Of a stretch of DNA of 57,712 nucleotides, positions 8,944 through 17,322 are shown piece by piece. The stretch is from the NCBI GenBank assembly GCA_023411215.1, contig JAEYOY010000025.1:1-57712 (forward strand), given 5' to 3'. Position 1 is the first letter of the stretch. Each line of letters begins with the position of its first letter. Origin of the DNA: Bacillota bacterium. Its GTDB lineage: Bacteria > Bacillota > Clostridia > Lachnospirales > Lachnospiraceae. The position numbers and the translations under genes were made by a program. The notes beneath the pieces are model-generated. The model saw only the letters and a list, made by a program, of their open reading frames with translations, was not told the DNA's origin and did no database searches.

Positions 8944-10029
8944 TTAATTTTCACTGGTTACAGTACCTTCTACCACATGAAATATTTTATTGTATTCGAA
9001 CTGATTACTAATAAATTCTTCTAATCCGGTACAAGTAATCATTGTTTGAATATCACCGATACTGTTTAGTAGATGGGTCTGTCTCTGTCGATCCAACTCG
9101 GACAAAACATCATCAAGTAATAAGATGGGATTTTCTTTGATTACGGATTTAACCAGGTCAATCTCTGCTAGCTTACAGGATAGTGCAGCTGTTCTTTGCT
9201 GACCCTGGGAACCGTACTTACGGATATCAATCTGTCCTAACAAAAAGCACAAATCATCTCTATGGGGACCCACATGAGTCATTTTTAGATATAAATCTCT
9301 ATCTAAGGATTTTTTTAATTTATCTTCAAAATTTTCTGCCTTAACATTAGGCTCATATTGTAGATTCAATTCTTCCCTGCCACCGCTCAACCTCTTATGT
9401 ATCTCTCCAACCAAAGCATTTAACCGGAGTACAAAATCATATCTGGTTTCAATAATCTTACGACCATATTCCACTAGTTTAGAATCCCATATATATAGTG
9501 TATCCAATAAATTCCTGTTTGTACTTATTTGCTTTAATAAATTGTTTCTCTGGGCAAGAATTTTGTTATAATTTGATAATTGATTCAAATATATTTTATC
9601 TAACTGACATAGTTCTAAATCAAGAAAACGTCTTCTTTCAGAAGGACCATTTTTTATAATATACAAATCCTCTGGCGAAAAAAACACAAGGTTCAACATT
9701 CCGAATAATTCACCTTGTCTTTTAATCGGGATACCATCTATGGCCACTCCCTTTGCTTTATTCTTCTTTAAATGTAAATCAATCCTATGTGGAATCTGAT
9801 TTTTTTCGAGAATAATTCGGACATGGGCTTCATCCTCCTGGAACATGACAATCTCTTTGTCTTTACTCCCTCGATGAGATTTTGTTGTTCCGCAAAGGTA
9901 AATCGCTTCAAGTATATTGGTTTTCCCTTGAGCGTTTTCTCCGTATAATATATTGGTACCATTATGAAACTGTATACTCAGATCACTGTAATTTCGGTAA
10001 TCCTTTAGTTCTAAAGACTTAACAATCAT
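8944..10029 (-). CDS. recF: DNA replication and repair protein RecF
   Basis: The protein is 361 aa, an SMC-like ATPase that acts with RecO and RecR to load RecA at single-strand gaps. Walker A is GENAQGKTNILEA near residue 33. The ABC-type signature region is near YGSQGQQRTAALS, and Walker B/D-loop is LLLDDVLSELDRQRQ. Length and order (S4 protein, recF, gyrB, gyrA) fit the conserved Gram-positive origin operon. The ribosome binding site is weak (AAAGGA 15 nt from the ATG), but no better in-frame start is seen. Confidence 0.95.
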   Translation of the reverse strand: MIVKSLELKDYRNYSDLSIQFHNGTNILYGENAQGKTNILEAIYLCGTTKSHRGSKDKEIVMFQEDEAHVRIILEKNQIPHRIDLHLKKNKAKGVAIDGIPIKRQGELFGMLNLVFFSPEDLYIIKNGPSERRRFLDLELCQLDKIYLNQLSNYNKILAQRNNLLKQISTNRNLLDTLYIWDSKLVEYGRKIIETRYDFVLRLNALVGEIHKRLSGGREELNLQYEPNVKAENFEDKLKKSLDRDLYLKMTHVGPHRDDLCFLLGQIDIRKYGSQGQQRTAALSCKLAEIDLVKSVIKENPILLLDDVLSELDRQRQTHLLNSIGDIQTMITCTGLEEFISNQFEYNKIFHVVEGTVTSEN

Positions 10030-10150
10030 ATAAGCACCAACATTTCCTTTACAACTTAAGTGAATTTAAAAAAGCACAAAAATAATTTATACCAACAAAG
10101 TTATTGATTCATTGACCAAAGAATCATCTAAATGAATTCCATACTTTGTG

Positions 10151-10360
10151 CTACTTTACAATCTGAATCTGTTCGCCGTTATAATCCACTACATCTCCAT
10201 CATGGAGTTTTTTACCTCTTTGAATTTCAACGACGCCGTTCACTTTTACTTTGCCATCAAGAATCTCTTCCTTCGCTTCAACGCCGGAATCAACAAGTCC
10301 GGCAGCCTTTAACGCCTGTCCGAGCTTGATATACTCTTCTCTTAATTTGATTTGATGCAT
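10151..10360 (-). CDS. yaaA: S4-domain RNA-binding protein, YaaA type
   Basis: This 69-aa protein is almost entirely one S4 RNA-binding fold (IKLGQALKAAGLVDSGVEAK, then KVKVNGVVEIQRGKKLHDGD). Small S4 proteins of this type sit between dnaN and recF in most Firmicutes and are thought to act in ribosome assembly. AAAGGA with an 8-nt spacer selects the Met at 10360, not the one 9 nt upstream. A 121-bp gap separates it from recF. The 249-bp gap back to dnaN holds the tandem repeat at 10431-10567. Confidence 0.88.
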   Translation of the reverse strand: MHQIKLREEYIKLGQALKAAGLVDSGVEAKEEILDGKVKVNGVVEIQRGKKLHDGDVVDYNGEQIQIVK

Positions 10361-10430
10361 TAAATACATCCTTTCTTAACGAAAAATAAGTAATAATAAA
10401 TACTACTCTATCAATTTTTTTTCTATACCT

Positions 10431-10567
10431 TCATAGACCGGAAGAACCAAGAGTTCGCTCCAATGGGCGAACTTTGCAGTTAATAATTTCTTTCCCTCGA
10501 ATTATTTTGTGCAAACTCATAGACCGGAAGAACCAAGAGTTCGCTCCAATGGGCGAACTTTGCAGTT
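10431..10567 (-). repeat. two identical 51-bp direct repeats with internal hairpin (dnaN-yaaA gap)
   Basis: Positions 10431-10481 and 10517-10567 are identical over 51 bp and 86 bp apart start to start. Each contains the inverted repeat AGTTCGC/GCGAACT. In the second copy an outer stem GGAAGAAC/GTTCTTCC also closes around it, while in the first copy the outer arm has decayed. The repeat would be transcribed between dnaN and yaaA. No coding frame or known RNA family is apparent. Confidence 0.9.
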
Positions 10568-10609
10568 CTTCCCAAGGATTTTGTAAAGCAAAATCCTTTA
10601 TTCACATTA

Positions 10610-11719
10610 TTATGCAACAACATTAATATTAACTGGTAAAATTAAATAAATGTATGATTGATCCTTGTCACGTATAAAGCAGGGAGCTTTTGCATTAATC
10701 AGATAGACGTCTACTGTCTCATCATCTATGACACGCAATGCATCCAGCAAAAACTTAGGATTAAATCCAATTACGATATCCTTACCCTCCAGGGTAATAT
10801 CAATCTCTTCATTCATAGAACCGATTGCAGTATTAATCTTTAATTCAAAATTATTATTCTTAATATCGATTATAATTGGCTTCTTGTCCGTCTCTCTGAT
10901 TAACAGTGAGGCTCTTTCTATACAGTTTTGAAACTCTTTTTTGTTGATTGTAAACTTTGTTTCATAATCACTGGATAGCATTTGATCAATACGATAATAC
11001 TCTCCCTCTATTAATCTTGTTAATACAACCGTATTATCAAATTCAAATAACGCATGCTTTTCCGTAAAGAAAATATTTACCATGGAGGATACTTCTCCTG
11101 ATAATATCTTACTAATTTCATTCAAGGTCTTTCCAGGTACAATAACCTTACGGTTCTCATAAGAATCCTTCATAAATATCTTACGGATTGAGATTCTATG
11201 TCCATCCAGAGATATTACCCTAAGTTCATTATCCTTAATCTCGAACAACTCACCTGTCATAATTTTATTACTCTCATTATCAGAAATAGAGAATACTGTC
11301 TGACGAATAATTTCCTTCAGAGTAAACTGTGATAAAACAACGGCATTCTCTTTTTCGATTTTTGGTAATCCGGGAAATTCTTCTGCAGATCTTCCTGAAA
11401 TAGAGAACTTTGCTTTCTCACATATTATTTCAGTAAGATAATTTTGATCGGTTGTTATGCTAACTTCATTTTCAGGTAGTCTTCGAACTATTTCAGAAAA
11501 GATCTTTGCGTTTAAAGCAACTGTTCCGTTTTCTATTACATTACCCTTAACAATTGTCTCTATCCCTAACTCCATATCATTTGCTATCAGTTTGATGCAA
11601 GAATCTGTTGCCTCTATAATCAAACATTCTAAAATAGGCATAGTCGATTTAACGGGTACAGCCTTTAGTACAATATTAACACCATTTAAGAGATCTGCTT
11701 TTTGACATTGGATTTTCAT
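10610..11719 (-). CDS. dnaN: DNA polymerase III beta subunit (sliding clamp)
   Basis: The protein is about 369 aa. It forms the ring-shaped dimer that tethers polymerase III to DNA. Sequence features of the clamp are present: an N-terminal MKIQCQKADLLNGVNIVLKAV, SGRSAEEFPGLP in the middle domain, and the C-terminal DALRVIDDETVDVYLI with the closing LPVNINVVA. The start at 11719 follows AAGGGAG (11 nt). dnaA is upstream on the same strand, separated by a 470-bp origin region. Confidence 0.96.
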   Translation of the reverse strand: MKIQCQKADLLNGVNIVLKAVPVKSTMPILECLIIEATDSCIKLIANDMELGIETIVKGNVIENGTVALNAKIFSEIVRRLPENEVSITTDQNYLTEIICEKAKFSISGRSAEEFPGLPKIEKENAVVLSQFTLKEIIRQTVFSISDNESNKIMTGELFEIKDNELRVISLDGHRISIRKIFMKDSYENRKVIVPGKTLNEISKILSGEVSSMVNIFFTEKHALFEFDNTVVLTRLIEGEYYRIDQMLSSDYETKFTINKKEFQNCIERASLLIRETDKKPIIIDIKNNNFELKINTAIGSMNEEIDITLEGKDIVIGFNPKFLLDALRVIDDETVDVYLINAKAPCFIRDKDQSYIYLILPVNINVVA

Positions 11720-12188
11720 ATGTGTATAATCTCCCTTCACATGCTTTTATAGAAATATATTAAAGATTCTTAGTAATCTTAATCATAAGGGGTGTGAATT
11801 TGTTGATATCAGGGTTTTTGATTTAAGAATCAATGCTTTGAGCAATTGATAACCCGGCAGGATTCTATACGAATAACGTGTGGAAATTATTATAGAATCA
11901 AGGATGCAAATATTGTAAAATAATTTACAAACAGAATACTAACTTATTATCAACTAATTATCAACCAAATATCAACATTGGAGAAAAGAGCTTCCCCAAA
12001 ATAAGTTCCATTATAATTATTAAATAGCTCCGTGGCATTCGTAGGATTATGAATGAGCCAGCACTAGTATTAGTCTTTTTAAATAATCCGTATGCATAGG
12101 CATCGTAAGATGACTGTAACTTCGAGGTTCCTGAACAGTTATCTTTCTATATATAATAGGAAGTATTATTATATAGAAAAGCATTGTA
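11720..12188. other. origin region, dnaA-dnaN side
   Basis: This 470-bp non-coding AT-rich stretch holds three DnaA-box-like 9-mers in perfect 11-bp register: TTATCAACT (11947), TTATCAACC (11958) and ATATCAACA (11969). Further weak matches are TGTTGATAT (11801-11809) and TGTGGAAAT (11879-11887). The run between 12000 and 12030 is AT-rich and could be the unwinding element. Together with the cluster on the other side of dnaA it gives the bipartite origin typical of Firmicutes. The exact unwinding site is inferred. Confidence 0.7.
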
Positions 12189-13541
12189 TTATTCCGGGTT
12201 AATCTTCTTTATTAATACATCAACAGTATTATGTAAAGAGGAATCTTTTTGGATATCACCGGCCACTTTATCATAACCATGCAGTACAGTGGAGTGATCG
12301 CGATTACCTAAGCTCTTACCTATCTCTGTAACCGACAGATCAGTAAGTCGTCTGCAAAGATACATAACGATTTGTCTAGGGAAAGATATATTTCTACTCT
12401 TATCCTTTGAATATATTTCAGAAGGAGATAAATTATAATGTTCTGCTACAACTTCTACAATAAAGTCTACGGTTATGACCTTTTTCTCATTAGGAGAGAT
12501 TATATCCTGCAGAGCTTCCTCTGCGAGAAGAAGGTTCAAATCCCTTTTCTTTAATCTTGAAAAGGCCACTATCTTGGTTAATGCACCTTCCAACTCACGT
12601 ATGTTTGATTTTATATTTGTCGCAATATAACGAAGAACTTCCTCGTCAATTTTCAAACCGTCTAATTCTTCCTTTTTGCGTAAAATGGCCATTCTAGTCT
12701 CATAATCAGGAGATTGGATGTCTGCGAGAAGACCATGTTCGAAGCGGGACCGAAGCCTGTCCTCTAAAGTAAGCATTTCCTTTGGAGGACGATCACTGGA
12801 GATGATAATCTGTTTTTTAGATTCATGCAATGTATTAAAGGTATGGAAAAACTCCTCCTGAGTTCTCTCCTTACCTATTATAAATTGAATATCGTCAATC
12901 AAAAGGATATCAATCGATCGATACTTGTCCCTAAATTGATGTGTCGTATTCTTTTGGATAGCATCAATCAGCTCATTTGTAAATTTTTCGCTGGTAACAT
13001 AAAGAACTTTCGTATCCGGATTTTGTTCCAATACGAAATGAGCAATTGAGTGCATAAGATGGGTTTTTCCAAGACCTACACCGCCATAAATAAAAAGCGG
13101 GTTATATATTTCACCCGGATTTTCTGCTACGGCTAAAGCAGCAGCTCTTGCAAATTCATTATTACCACCTACGACAAAGGTATCGAAGGTATATCTGGCG
13201 TTTAAGAAAATAGGACCACTGTTTTTCTTCTTTACAGCTACCGGTTCCGGTGTTTTTTCTATAGAATCAATCTGGCTTTGAAGTACAAATCGGATTTCAT
13301 AAGGTTCGTTCATGATCTCCTCTATTGCTACCTTTAAAAGCAGTTCGTATTTATTACGGATAACATTAATGCTTGGAGGTCCAATACGTTCATCATTAAT
13401 CAGAATCGTGATAACATGATCGACTACATCATAAACCTTTAATGGCTTTAACCAGGTATTATAAGATACATCTGTTACCCCGTATTCCGATCTCAAATAT
13501 ATTAAAATATCATCCCATTTAGATTGAATTAAATTCTTCAT
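12189..13541 (-). CDS. dnaA: chromosomal replication initiator protein DnaA
   Basis: The protein is about 450 aa. Domain I (interaction) spans about 1-85. The AAA+ domain has Walker A GGVGLGKTHLMH and Walker B ILLIDDIQF. Domain IV (box binding) has the signature LGNRDHSTVLHGYDK near the C-terminus. GGAGG with a 5-nt spacer selects the Met at 13541 rather than the first Met at 13556. A candidate promoter lies at 13574-13600. DnaA boxes flank the gene on both sides, so expression is probably self-regulated. Confidence 0.97.
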   Translation of the reverse strand: MKNLIQSKWDDILIYLRSEYGVTDVSYNTWLKPLKVYDVVDHVITILINDERIGPPSINVIRNKYELLLKVAIEEIMNEPYEIRFVLQSQIDSIEKTPEPVAVKKKNSGPIFLNARYTFDTFVVGGNNEFARAAALAVAENPGEIYNPLFIYGGVGLGKTHLMHSIAHFVLEQNPDTKVLYVTSEKFTNELIDAIQKNTTHQFRDKYRSIDILLIDDIQFIIGKERTQEEFFHTFNTLHESKKQIIISSDRPPKEMLTLEDRLRSRFEHGLLADIQSPDYETRMAILRKKEELDGLKIDEEVLRYIATNIKSNIRELEGALTKIVAFSRLKKRDLNLLLAEEALQDIISPNEKKVITVDFIVEVVAEHYNLSPSEIYSKDKSRNISFPRQIVMYLCRRLTDLSVTEIGKSLGNRDHSTVLHGYDKVAGDIQKDSSLHNTVDVLIKKINPE

Positions 13542-13834
13542 TGTAGCCTCCATCAATACTCACATAGATATATATTATAACAAATTTATTAAATTTTCAA
13601 TGGTTATTATGCCTTTCTTTATTTTTAGTCCCTCTGTGGAAGGGGTGGACAAGAATCTTAACATTATTAACAACCTAATATTGTGAATAGAATCAAGGAT
13701 TCAGCCTAGAATCATAGTGATAGAATAACAGTTTATCCACATATGAGTATTATTTATCAACACTATTATATATTAATAAGGTAGAAATACAAATATCCAC
13801 AAGGATAAAACAAGCCTTATAGCAAAATATTTAC
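13542..13834. other. origin region upstream of dnaA (DnaA boxes)
   Basis: It contains one perfect DnaA box TTATCCACA (13733-13741) and close variants TTATCAACA (13754-13762), ATATCCACA (13793-13801) and, inverted, CTATTCACA (13682-13690). The sequence is AT-rich and lies between the divergent dnaA and rpmH units. This is the usual place of the Firmicute origin, and gene strand bias switches here. Confidence 0.85.
13574..13600 (-). promoter_or_regulatory. candidate dnaA promoter
   Basis: On the minus strand, TTGAAA (13595-13600) and TATAAT (13574-13579) are separated by a short 15-bp spacer, about 35 bp ahead of the dnaA start. The -10 is perfect but the spacing is suboptimal, so this is a candidate only. 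Confidence 0.45.
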
Positions 13835-13863
13835 TTGACGAAGGCAAGCATTGCGAATATAAT
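13835..13863 (+). promoter_or_regulatory. rpmH operon promoter
   Basis: TTGACG (13835-13840), a 17-bp spacer and TATAAT (13858-13863) form a near-consensus sigma-A promoter. The leader to rpmH is about 160 nt and includes a 9-bp hairpin, ATTTCTCAC/GTGAGAAAT (13932-13970). Confidence 0.85.
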
Positions 13864-13931
13864 AGACGTGATATTCCAAAATAGCATAAGTAGCGGTATG
13901 GACAGCCATATCCCTTATTTATGGCAAAGCT

Positions 13932-13970
13932 ATTTCTCACAAAGTGTGTAATTTGTTCAAAGTGAGAAAT
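13932..13970 (+). promoter_or_regulatory. leader hairpin upstream of rpmH
   Basis: A perfect 9-bp stem ATTTCTCAC (13932-13940) pairs with GTGAGAAAT (13962-13970) around a 21-nt loop in the 5' leader of rpmH. It has no T-tract, so it is not a terminator. A role in stability or ribosomal-protein feedback is possible but unproven. Confidence 0.5.
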
Positions 13971-14029
13971 CAATAAGATAAAATTCGCTAAGCATAAAGC
14001 ACGGTGCAGTTAAAAGGAGGTGCAGAGCA

Positions 14030-14164
14030 ATGAAAATGACATTCCAACCGAAAAAGAGATCCCATGCAAAGGTTCATGGTTTTAGAGCTAGAATGGCAAC
14101 AGCTAATGGCAGAAAGGTATTATCTGCTAGAAGAGCAAAAGGAAGAAAGCAATTGTCTGCATAG
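14030..14164 (+). CDS. rpmH: 50S ribosomal protein L34
   Basis: This 44-aa, very basic protein begins MKMTFQPKKRSHAKVHGFR and ends in ARRAKGRKQLSA, a standard L34. It is preceded by AAAAGGAGG with a 9-nt spacer. It is the first gene of the conserved rpmH-rnpA-yidD-yidC-jag cluster running away from the origin. Confidence 0.97.
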   Translation: MKMTFQPKKRSHAKVHGFRARMATANGRKVLSARRAKGRKQLSA

Positions 14165-14188
14165 GTCGCAATTTTGTGACCTTTTCTT
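14164..14188 (+). terminator. weak hairpin/attenuator after rpmH
   Basis: GGTCGCA pairs with TGTGACC (one G-T pair) directly at the rpmH stop codon, followed by TTTTCTTCT. It could partly terminate and so lower rnpA expression relative to rpmH, a common need in this operon. Confidence 0.6.
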
Positions 14189-14329
14189 CTATGAATCTTT
14201 TTTGTACTTAATGCGGTAAGACATTACCGCATAGAGTATAAATAATAATCGCATAATACATGACAACAAAGTTCTTTAAACATTAGTATTTGATGTATAT
14301 GTGTTATCATTTGCAAAGGTAATATAAGA

Positions 14330-14680
14330 ATGAAATATTCGGAAACATTAAAGAAAAACGATGAGTTTAGGGAAATATATCGTACCGGAAAATCCTATGC
14401 GAATAAATATTTGGTCATGTATGTCAGAAAAAACGAAAAAGATAATAATCGAATTGGAATATCGGTTAGTAAAAAAGTTGGCAATAGTGTTATTAGACAC
14501 AGAATAACCAGATTGATCAGAGAAAGCTATCGGCTATCGGAGGATAGCTTTTTAAGCGGATTAGATATTGTCGTTGTGGCCAGAGTGGGTGCCAGAGATA
14601 AGAATTTTAAAGAAATTGAAAGCGCTTTGTTACACCTGATGAAGCTCCATAAAATTGGAAAAGATAAGAGTAACAACTAA
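14330..14680 (+). CDS. rnpA: ribonuclease P protein component
   Basis: This 116-aa basic protein assists the catalytic RNA of RNase P in tRNA 5' maturation. The RNR-type core is clear: RIGISVSKKVGNSVIRHRITRLIRESYR, here given in two parts (RIGISVSKKVGNSV, then RHRITRLIRESYR). The N-terminal KYSETLKKNDEFREIYRTGK is typical. It lies 165 bp after rpmH and 34 bp before yidD. Confidence 0.96.
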   Translation: MKYSETLKKNDEFREIYRTGKSYANKYLVMYVRKNEKDNNRIGISVSKKVGNSVIRHRITRLIRESYRLSEDSFLSGLDIVVVARVGARDKNFKEIESALLHLMKLHKIGKDKSNN

Positions 14681-14714
14681 TCGGATATATAGGAAGTAAT
14701 GTAGGGGTATAAAA

Positions 14715-14933
14715 GTGATTATTAAGAAAATATTTATATTTATGATAAATTGCTATCGAAAATATATATCGCCTCTTAAGAGAACACCAAGTTGTATCTA
14801 TGCACCTACCTGCTCTTTATATGCAATTGAAGCATTGGAAAAATATGGAGTCTTTAAGGGAACATATTTAGCTGTAAGACGCGTATTACGTTGTCATCCT
14901 TTTCATAAGGGTGGGTATGACCCGGTCCCTTAA
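14715..14933 (+). CDS. yidD: membrane protein insertion efficiency factor YidD
   Basis: This 72-aa protein shows the diagnostic YidD pattern: YRKYISPLKRTPSCIYAPTC, then SLYAIEALEKYG, with RCHPFHKGGYDPVP at the C-terminus. It has an amphipathic N-terminal helix and a cysteine-rich core and is thought to help YidC-dependent insertion at the inner face of the membrane. The start is GTG at 14715, preceded by GTAGGGG. It sits directly before yidC as usual. Confidence 0.95.
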   Translation: MIIKKIFIFMINCYRKYISPLKRTPSCIYAPTCSLYAIEALEKYGVFKGTYLAVRRVLRCHPFHKGGYDPVP

Positions 14934-14935
14934 TT

Positions 14936-14975
14936 CATGACAAGTGAAACAAATTATCATATCATCTTGTAGATA
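14936..14975 (+). repeat. short imperfect inverted repeat in the yidD-yidC gap (copy 2 of 2)
   Basis: TTCATGACAAGTGAAACAAATTA starts this copy (bases 14936 onward, first 20 shared except one) and ATCTTGTA closes it. The same blocks occur at 6836-6877 before gyrA. The ends ACAAG/CTTGT pair. Its role is unknown. Confidence 0.4.
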
Positions 14976-15013
14976 GGTGTCAATTGGACTACAGCTCTAA
15001 GGAGGAAAAATAA

Positions 15014-16240
15014 TTGGTGGTTACATTGTTAACGGCAGGCGGGGGACTTTTAGGACCGATTGCAACAGTTCTAGGCTGGATCATGAATGCGATTTATGAA
15101 TTTTTTCATTTATTCGGCATTCAAAATATTGCATTATCTATTATATTTTTTACCTTTATCGTTAGAACCTTAATGCTCCCTTTAACGATCAAACAGCAGA
15201 AATTTACGAAGCTCTCTTCCAGAATGAACCCTGAATTGCAGAAGATTCAAGCAAAGTATAAGGGTAAGAAGGATGAAGTTTCTTTAAGAAAACAGCAAGA
15301 GGAAACACAGGCATTATATCAGAAATACGGCTCTAATCCGACTTCCGGATGTTTACCGTTACTGATTACTTTGCCGATCATGTTTGCATTATACTCGGTA
15401 ATCAATAATATCCCGGCATATGTTACCTCGGTTAGAGAATTATATGAGCCGGTTGCAACGGGAATTATGGGTACTGCCGGATATACGGATACCTTAAAAG
15501 GTATTTTTGAAAATGCGAAAGGAATACAATTTGGAAACAATGATTTATCGACTGTTAATTACGTGATTGATGCATTGGCAAAATTCCAAAAAGCCCAATG
15601 GGATACATTGCAAACTGTATTTTCTTCTATGCAGTCTGTAATTCAGGAATCCTATAAAAATATCTCTCATGTTAATAACTTCTTAGGTTTAAATATTGCC
15701 GAAAAGCCAGGCTGGGCCTTCCCAGGAATTTTAGTTCCTATTATGGCGATGGTATTGCAATTTTTCCAGGGTAAGCAGCTGGAAGTTAAAAATAAGACGA
15801 ATAATGCAGATCCTTCCGCAAATGCAATGAAATCGATGAATGTAGTAATGCCGATCATGTCAGGTGTCTTTTGTGTAACTTTACCTACCGGTATTGGTAT
15901 TTACTGGATTGCAACCAGTGTATATGCAATCATTCAGCAGTTTTTTGTAAATAAGTATATGGACAAGATTGATGTTGATGAACTAATTGCTAAGAATGTT
16001 GCTAAAGCATCAAAGAAGAGAACCTTTATAAAGGCACCAGAGTCTAATACATCGATGCGGGATTTAGCAAAGATGCAGACAAAGTCGATCGATAGTTCGG
16101 TATATGACAAGGCAAAGGTTACTGAAAGTACAGCTACGAGTGAAGGACAGGAGGAATCTGCAAATAGCAGTAGTGAGACAAATGCCTCAACCGGTCCTAA
16201 GAGTATTTCAGAAATAGCCAACCTTCTCAAGAACAAGTAA
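15014..16240 (+). CDS. yidC: membrane protein insertase YidC/Oxa1 family
   Basis: This 408-aa polytopic membrane protein inserts and folds membrane proteins with or without SecYEG. An N-terminal membrane segment precedes the conserved cytoplasmic loop (FVRTLMLPLTIKQQKFTKLS, then SRMNPELQKIQAKYKGKKDE), and later segments include GCLPLLITLPIMFALYSVI and GIGIYWIATSVYAIIQQF. A charged Ser/Thr-rich cytoplasmic tail ends in ANLLKNK. The start is TTG at 15014 behind GGAGG. About 140 residues in the periplasmic loop region are more divergent. jag follows after 17 bp. Confidence 0.95.
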   Translation: MVVTLLTAGGGLLGPIATVLGWIMNAIYEFFHLFGIQNIALSIIFFTFIVRTLMLPLTIKQQKFTKLSSRMNPELQKIQAKYKGKKDEVSLRKQQEETQALYQKYGSNPTSGCLPLLITLPIMFALYSVINNIPAYVTSVRELYEPVATGIMGTAGYTDTLKGIFENAKGIQFGNNDLSTVNYVIDALAKFQKAQWDTLQTVFSSMQSVIQESYKNISHVNNFLGLNIAEKPGWAFPGILVPIMAMVLQFFQGKQLEVKNKTNNADPSANAMKSMNVVMPIMSGVFCVTLPTGIGIYWIATSVYAIIQQFFVNKYMDKIDVDELIAKNVAKASKKRTFIKAPESNTSMRDLAKMQTKSIDSSVYDKAKVTESTATSEGQEESANSSSETNASTGPKSISEIANLLKNK

Positions 16241-16257
16241 AAGGGGGATAAATAGCG

Positions 16258-17121
16258 ATGGAGTGGAAAGAAATAACTGGTAAGACAGTTGATGAAGCTT
16301 TAACAAATGCTATGCTTGAGCTTGGTACTACAATTGAAAATATAGAGTATGAAGTGATTGAGAAAGAATCCAGCGGTTTCTTAGGAATGTTCGGTAAACC
16401 GGCAAGAATCAAAGCAAGAATCAAGATGACAATTGAAAATACAGCAAAGAAATTCTTAACGGATATATTCAGTACAATGGAAATCAATGCATCGATTGAA
16501 GTAAGCTATGATCAGGAGAATACAACGGTTGAAGTCAATATTGATGGCGATGAAATGGGTGTATTGATTGGTAAGAGAGGTCAGACACTTGATTCTCTTC
16601 AATATCTAGTAAGCTTAGTAGTAAATAAGAATAGCGAGAATTATATTAAGGTTAAGTTAGATACAGAGAATTATAGAGCAAGAAGAAAAGAAACTCTTGA
16701 AAACCTCGCTAAGAATATCGCATTCAAGGTAAAGAAATCCAGAAAACCGGTTTCTCTCGAGCCTATGAATCCTTATGAGAGAAGGATTATTCATTCTGCT
16801 TTACAGAATGATAAATATGTTGAGACCTATTCAGAAGGTGAGGAGCCATATCGTAAAGTTGTAATCAATGTAAAGAAAACTTATCGCGATACAAGACCGA
16901 ATACGAGACCTGCCGGTAACAATAATTACCGTAAGGACGATCGTAGAAGCGGTAGTGGATTCGGCGGTTCCAGTAGTTCCGGAGGCTTTAACAAGGGATA
17001 TAATAAGCCTTATAATACTAGTAAGAGCGGTTTTAACAAGAATTACAGTACCGACTACAAGAAGGACTACGAGAAATACAAAGAAAGCAAAGAAAAGCAG
17101 AATCAACAGCCTGCGGAGTAG
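16258..17121 (+). CDS. jag: Jag/SpoIIIJ-associated RNA-binding protein with long Gly/Asn/Lys/Tyr-rich tail
   Basis: The 287-aa protein has three recognised parts: Jag_N (residues 1-52, EWKEITGKTVDEAL, SSGFLGMFGKPARI), a KH domain (about 85-130, GVLIGKRGQTLDSLQYLV) and an R3H domain (about 140-205, RRKETLENLA, MNPYERRIIHSAL). These bind RNA, and homologues affect cell division and elongation control. About 75 extra C-terminal residues are low-complexity (YRKDD, SGSGFGGSSSSGG, repeated NKGYNKPYN/GFNKNYSTDYKK) and look disordered; many homologues end soon after R3H. It is co-transcribed with yidC (17-bp gap). Confidence 0.92.
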   Translation: MEWKEITGKTVDEALTNAMLELGTTIENIEYEVIEKESSGFLGMFGKPARIKARIKMTIENTAKKFLTDIFSTMEINASIEVSYDQENTTVEVNIDGDEMGVLIGKRGQTLDSLQYLVSLVVNKNSENYIKVKLDTENYRARRKETLENLAKNIAFKVKKSRKPVSLEPMNPYERRIIHSALQNDKYVETYSEGEEPYRKVVINVKKTYRDTRPNTRPAGNNNYRKDDRRSGSGFGGSSSSGGFNKGYNKPYNTSKSGFNKNYSTDYKKDYEKYKESKEKQNQQPAE

Positions 17122-17123
17122 TA

Positions 17124-17244
17124 TGAATTATTGACAAGAATAATTCACATTCCATGAATATTATTTCACTTTGAGAAGATTTGTTCCTGCAGTCTTCAAG
17201 GTGCGCGTAGCACGCTTAGTGCAAACAGATTCAAAGAGCAGGTA
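17124..17244 (+). ncRNA. structured repeat element, family 2, copy A (downstream of jag)
   Basis: It starts with a 9-bp hairpin, TGAATTATT/AATAATTCA, ending in the block ATAATTCACATTC. It continues to a second hairpin closed by CCTGC/GCAGG with the conserved inner blocks AGTCTTCAA and ATTCAAAGAG. A second copy lies at 32621-32724 with base-pair-preserving changes. It lies in the jag 3' region ahead of the terminator at 17283. No known family is assigned. Confidence 0.5.
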
Positions 17245-17282
17245 TGCTAGAGTAGTCTGGGATATTAATTGTATGTTGAAAT

Positions 17283-17322
17283 AGGTGTCTTAAAAGTAGA
17301 GCATACTTTAAGACACCTTTTT
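17283..17322 (+). terminator. intrinsic terminator of the rpmH-jag cluster
   Basis: AGGTGTCTTAAA pairs perfectly with TTTAAGACACCT, followed by TTTTT. The stem is 12 bp. The rest of the 17323-17503 gap shows no gene. Confidence 0.9.

Noticed and set aside
10431..10567. Possible CRISPR array (51-bp repeats)
   Set aside because: Only two copies with a 35-bp gap, inside a replication operon, with long internal hairpins and no cas genes.
13773..13973. Minus-strand frame over the rpmH promoter
   Set aside because: It covers DnaA boxes and the promoter, has no ribosome binding site and no family resemblance.
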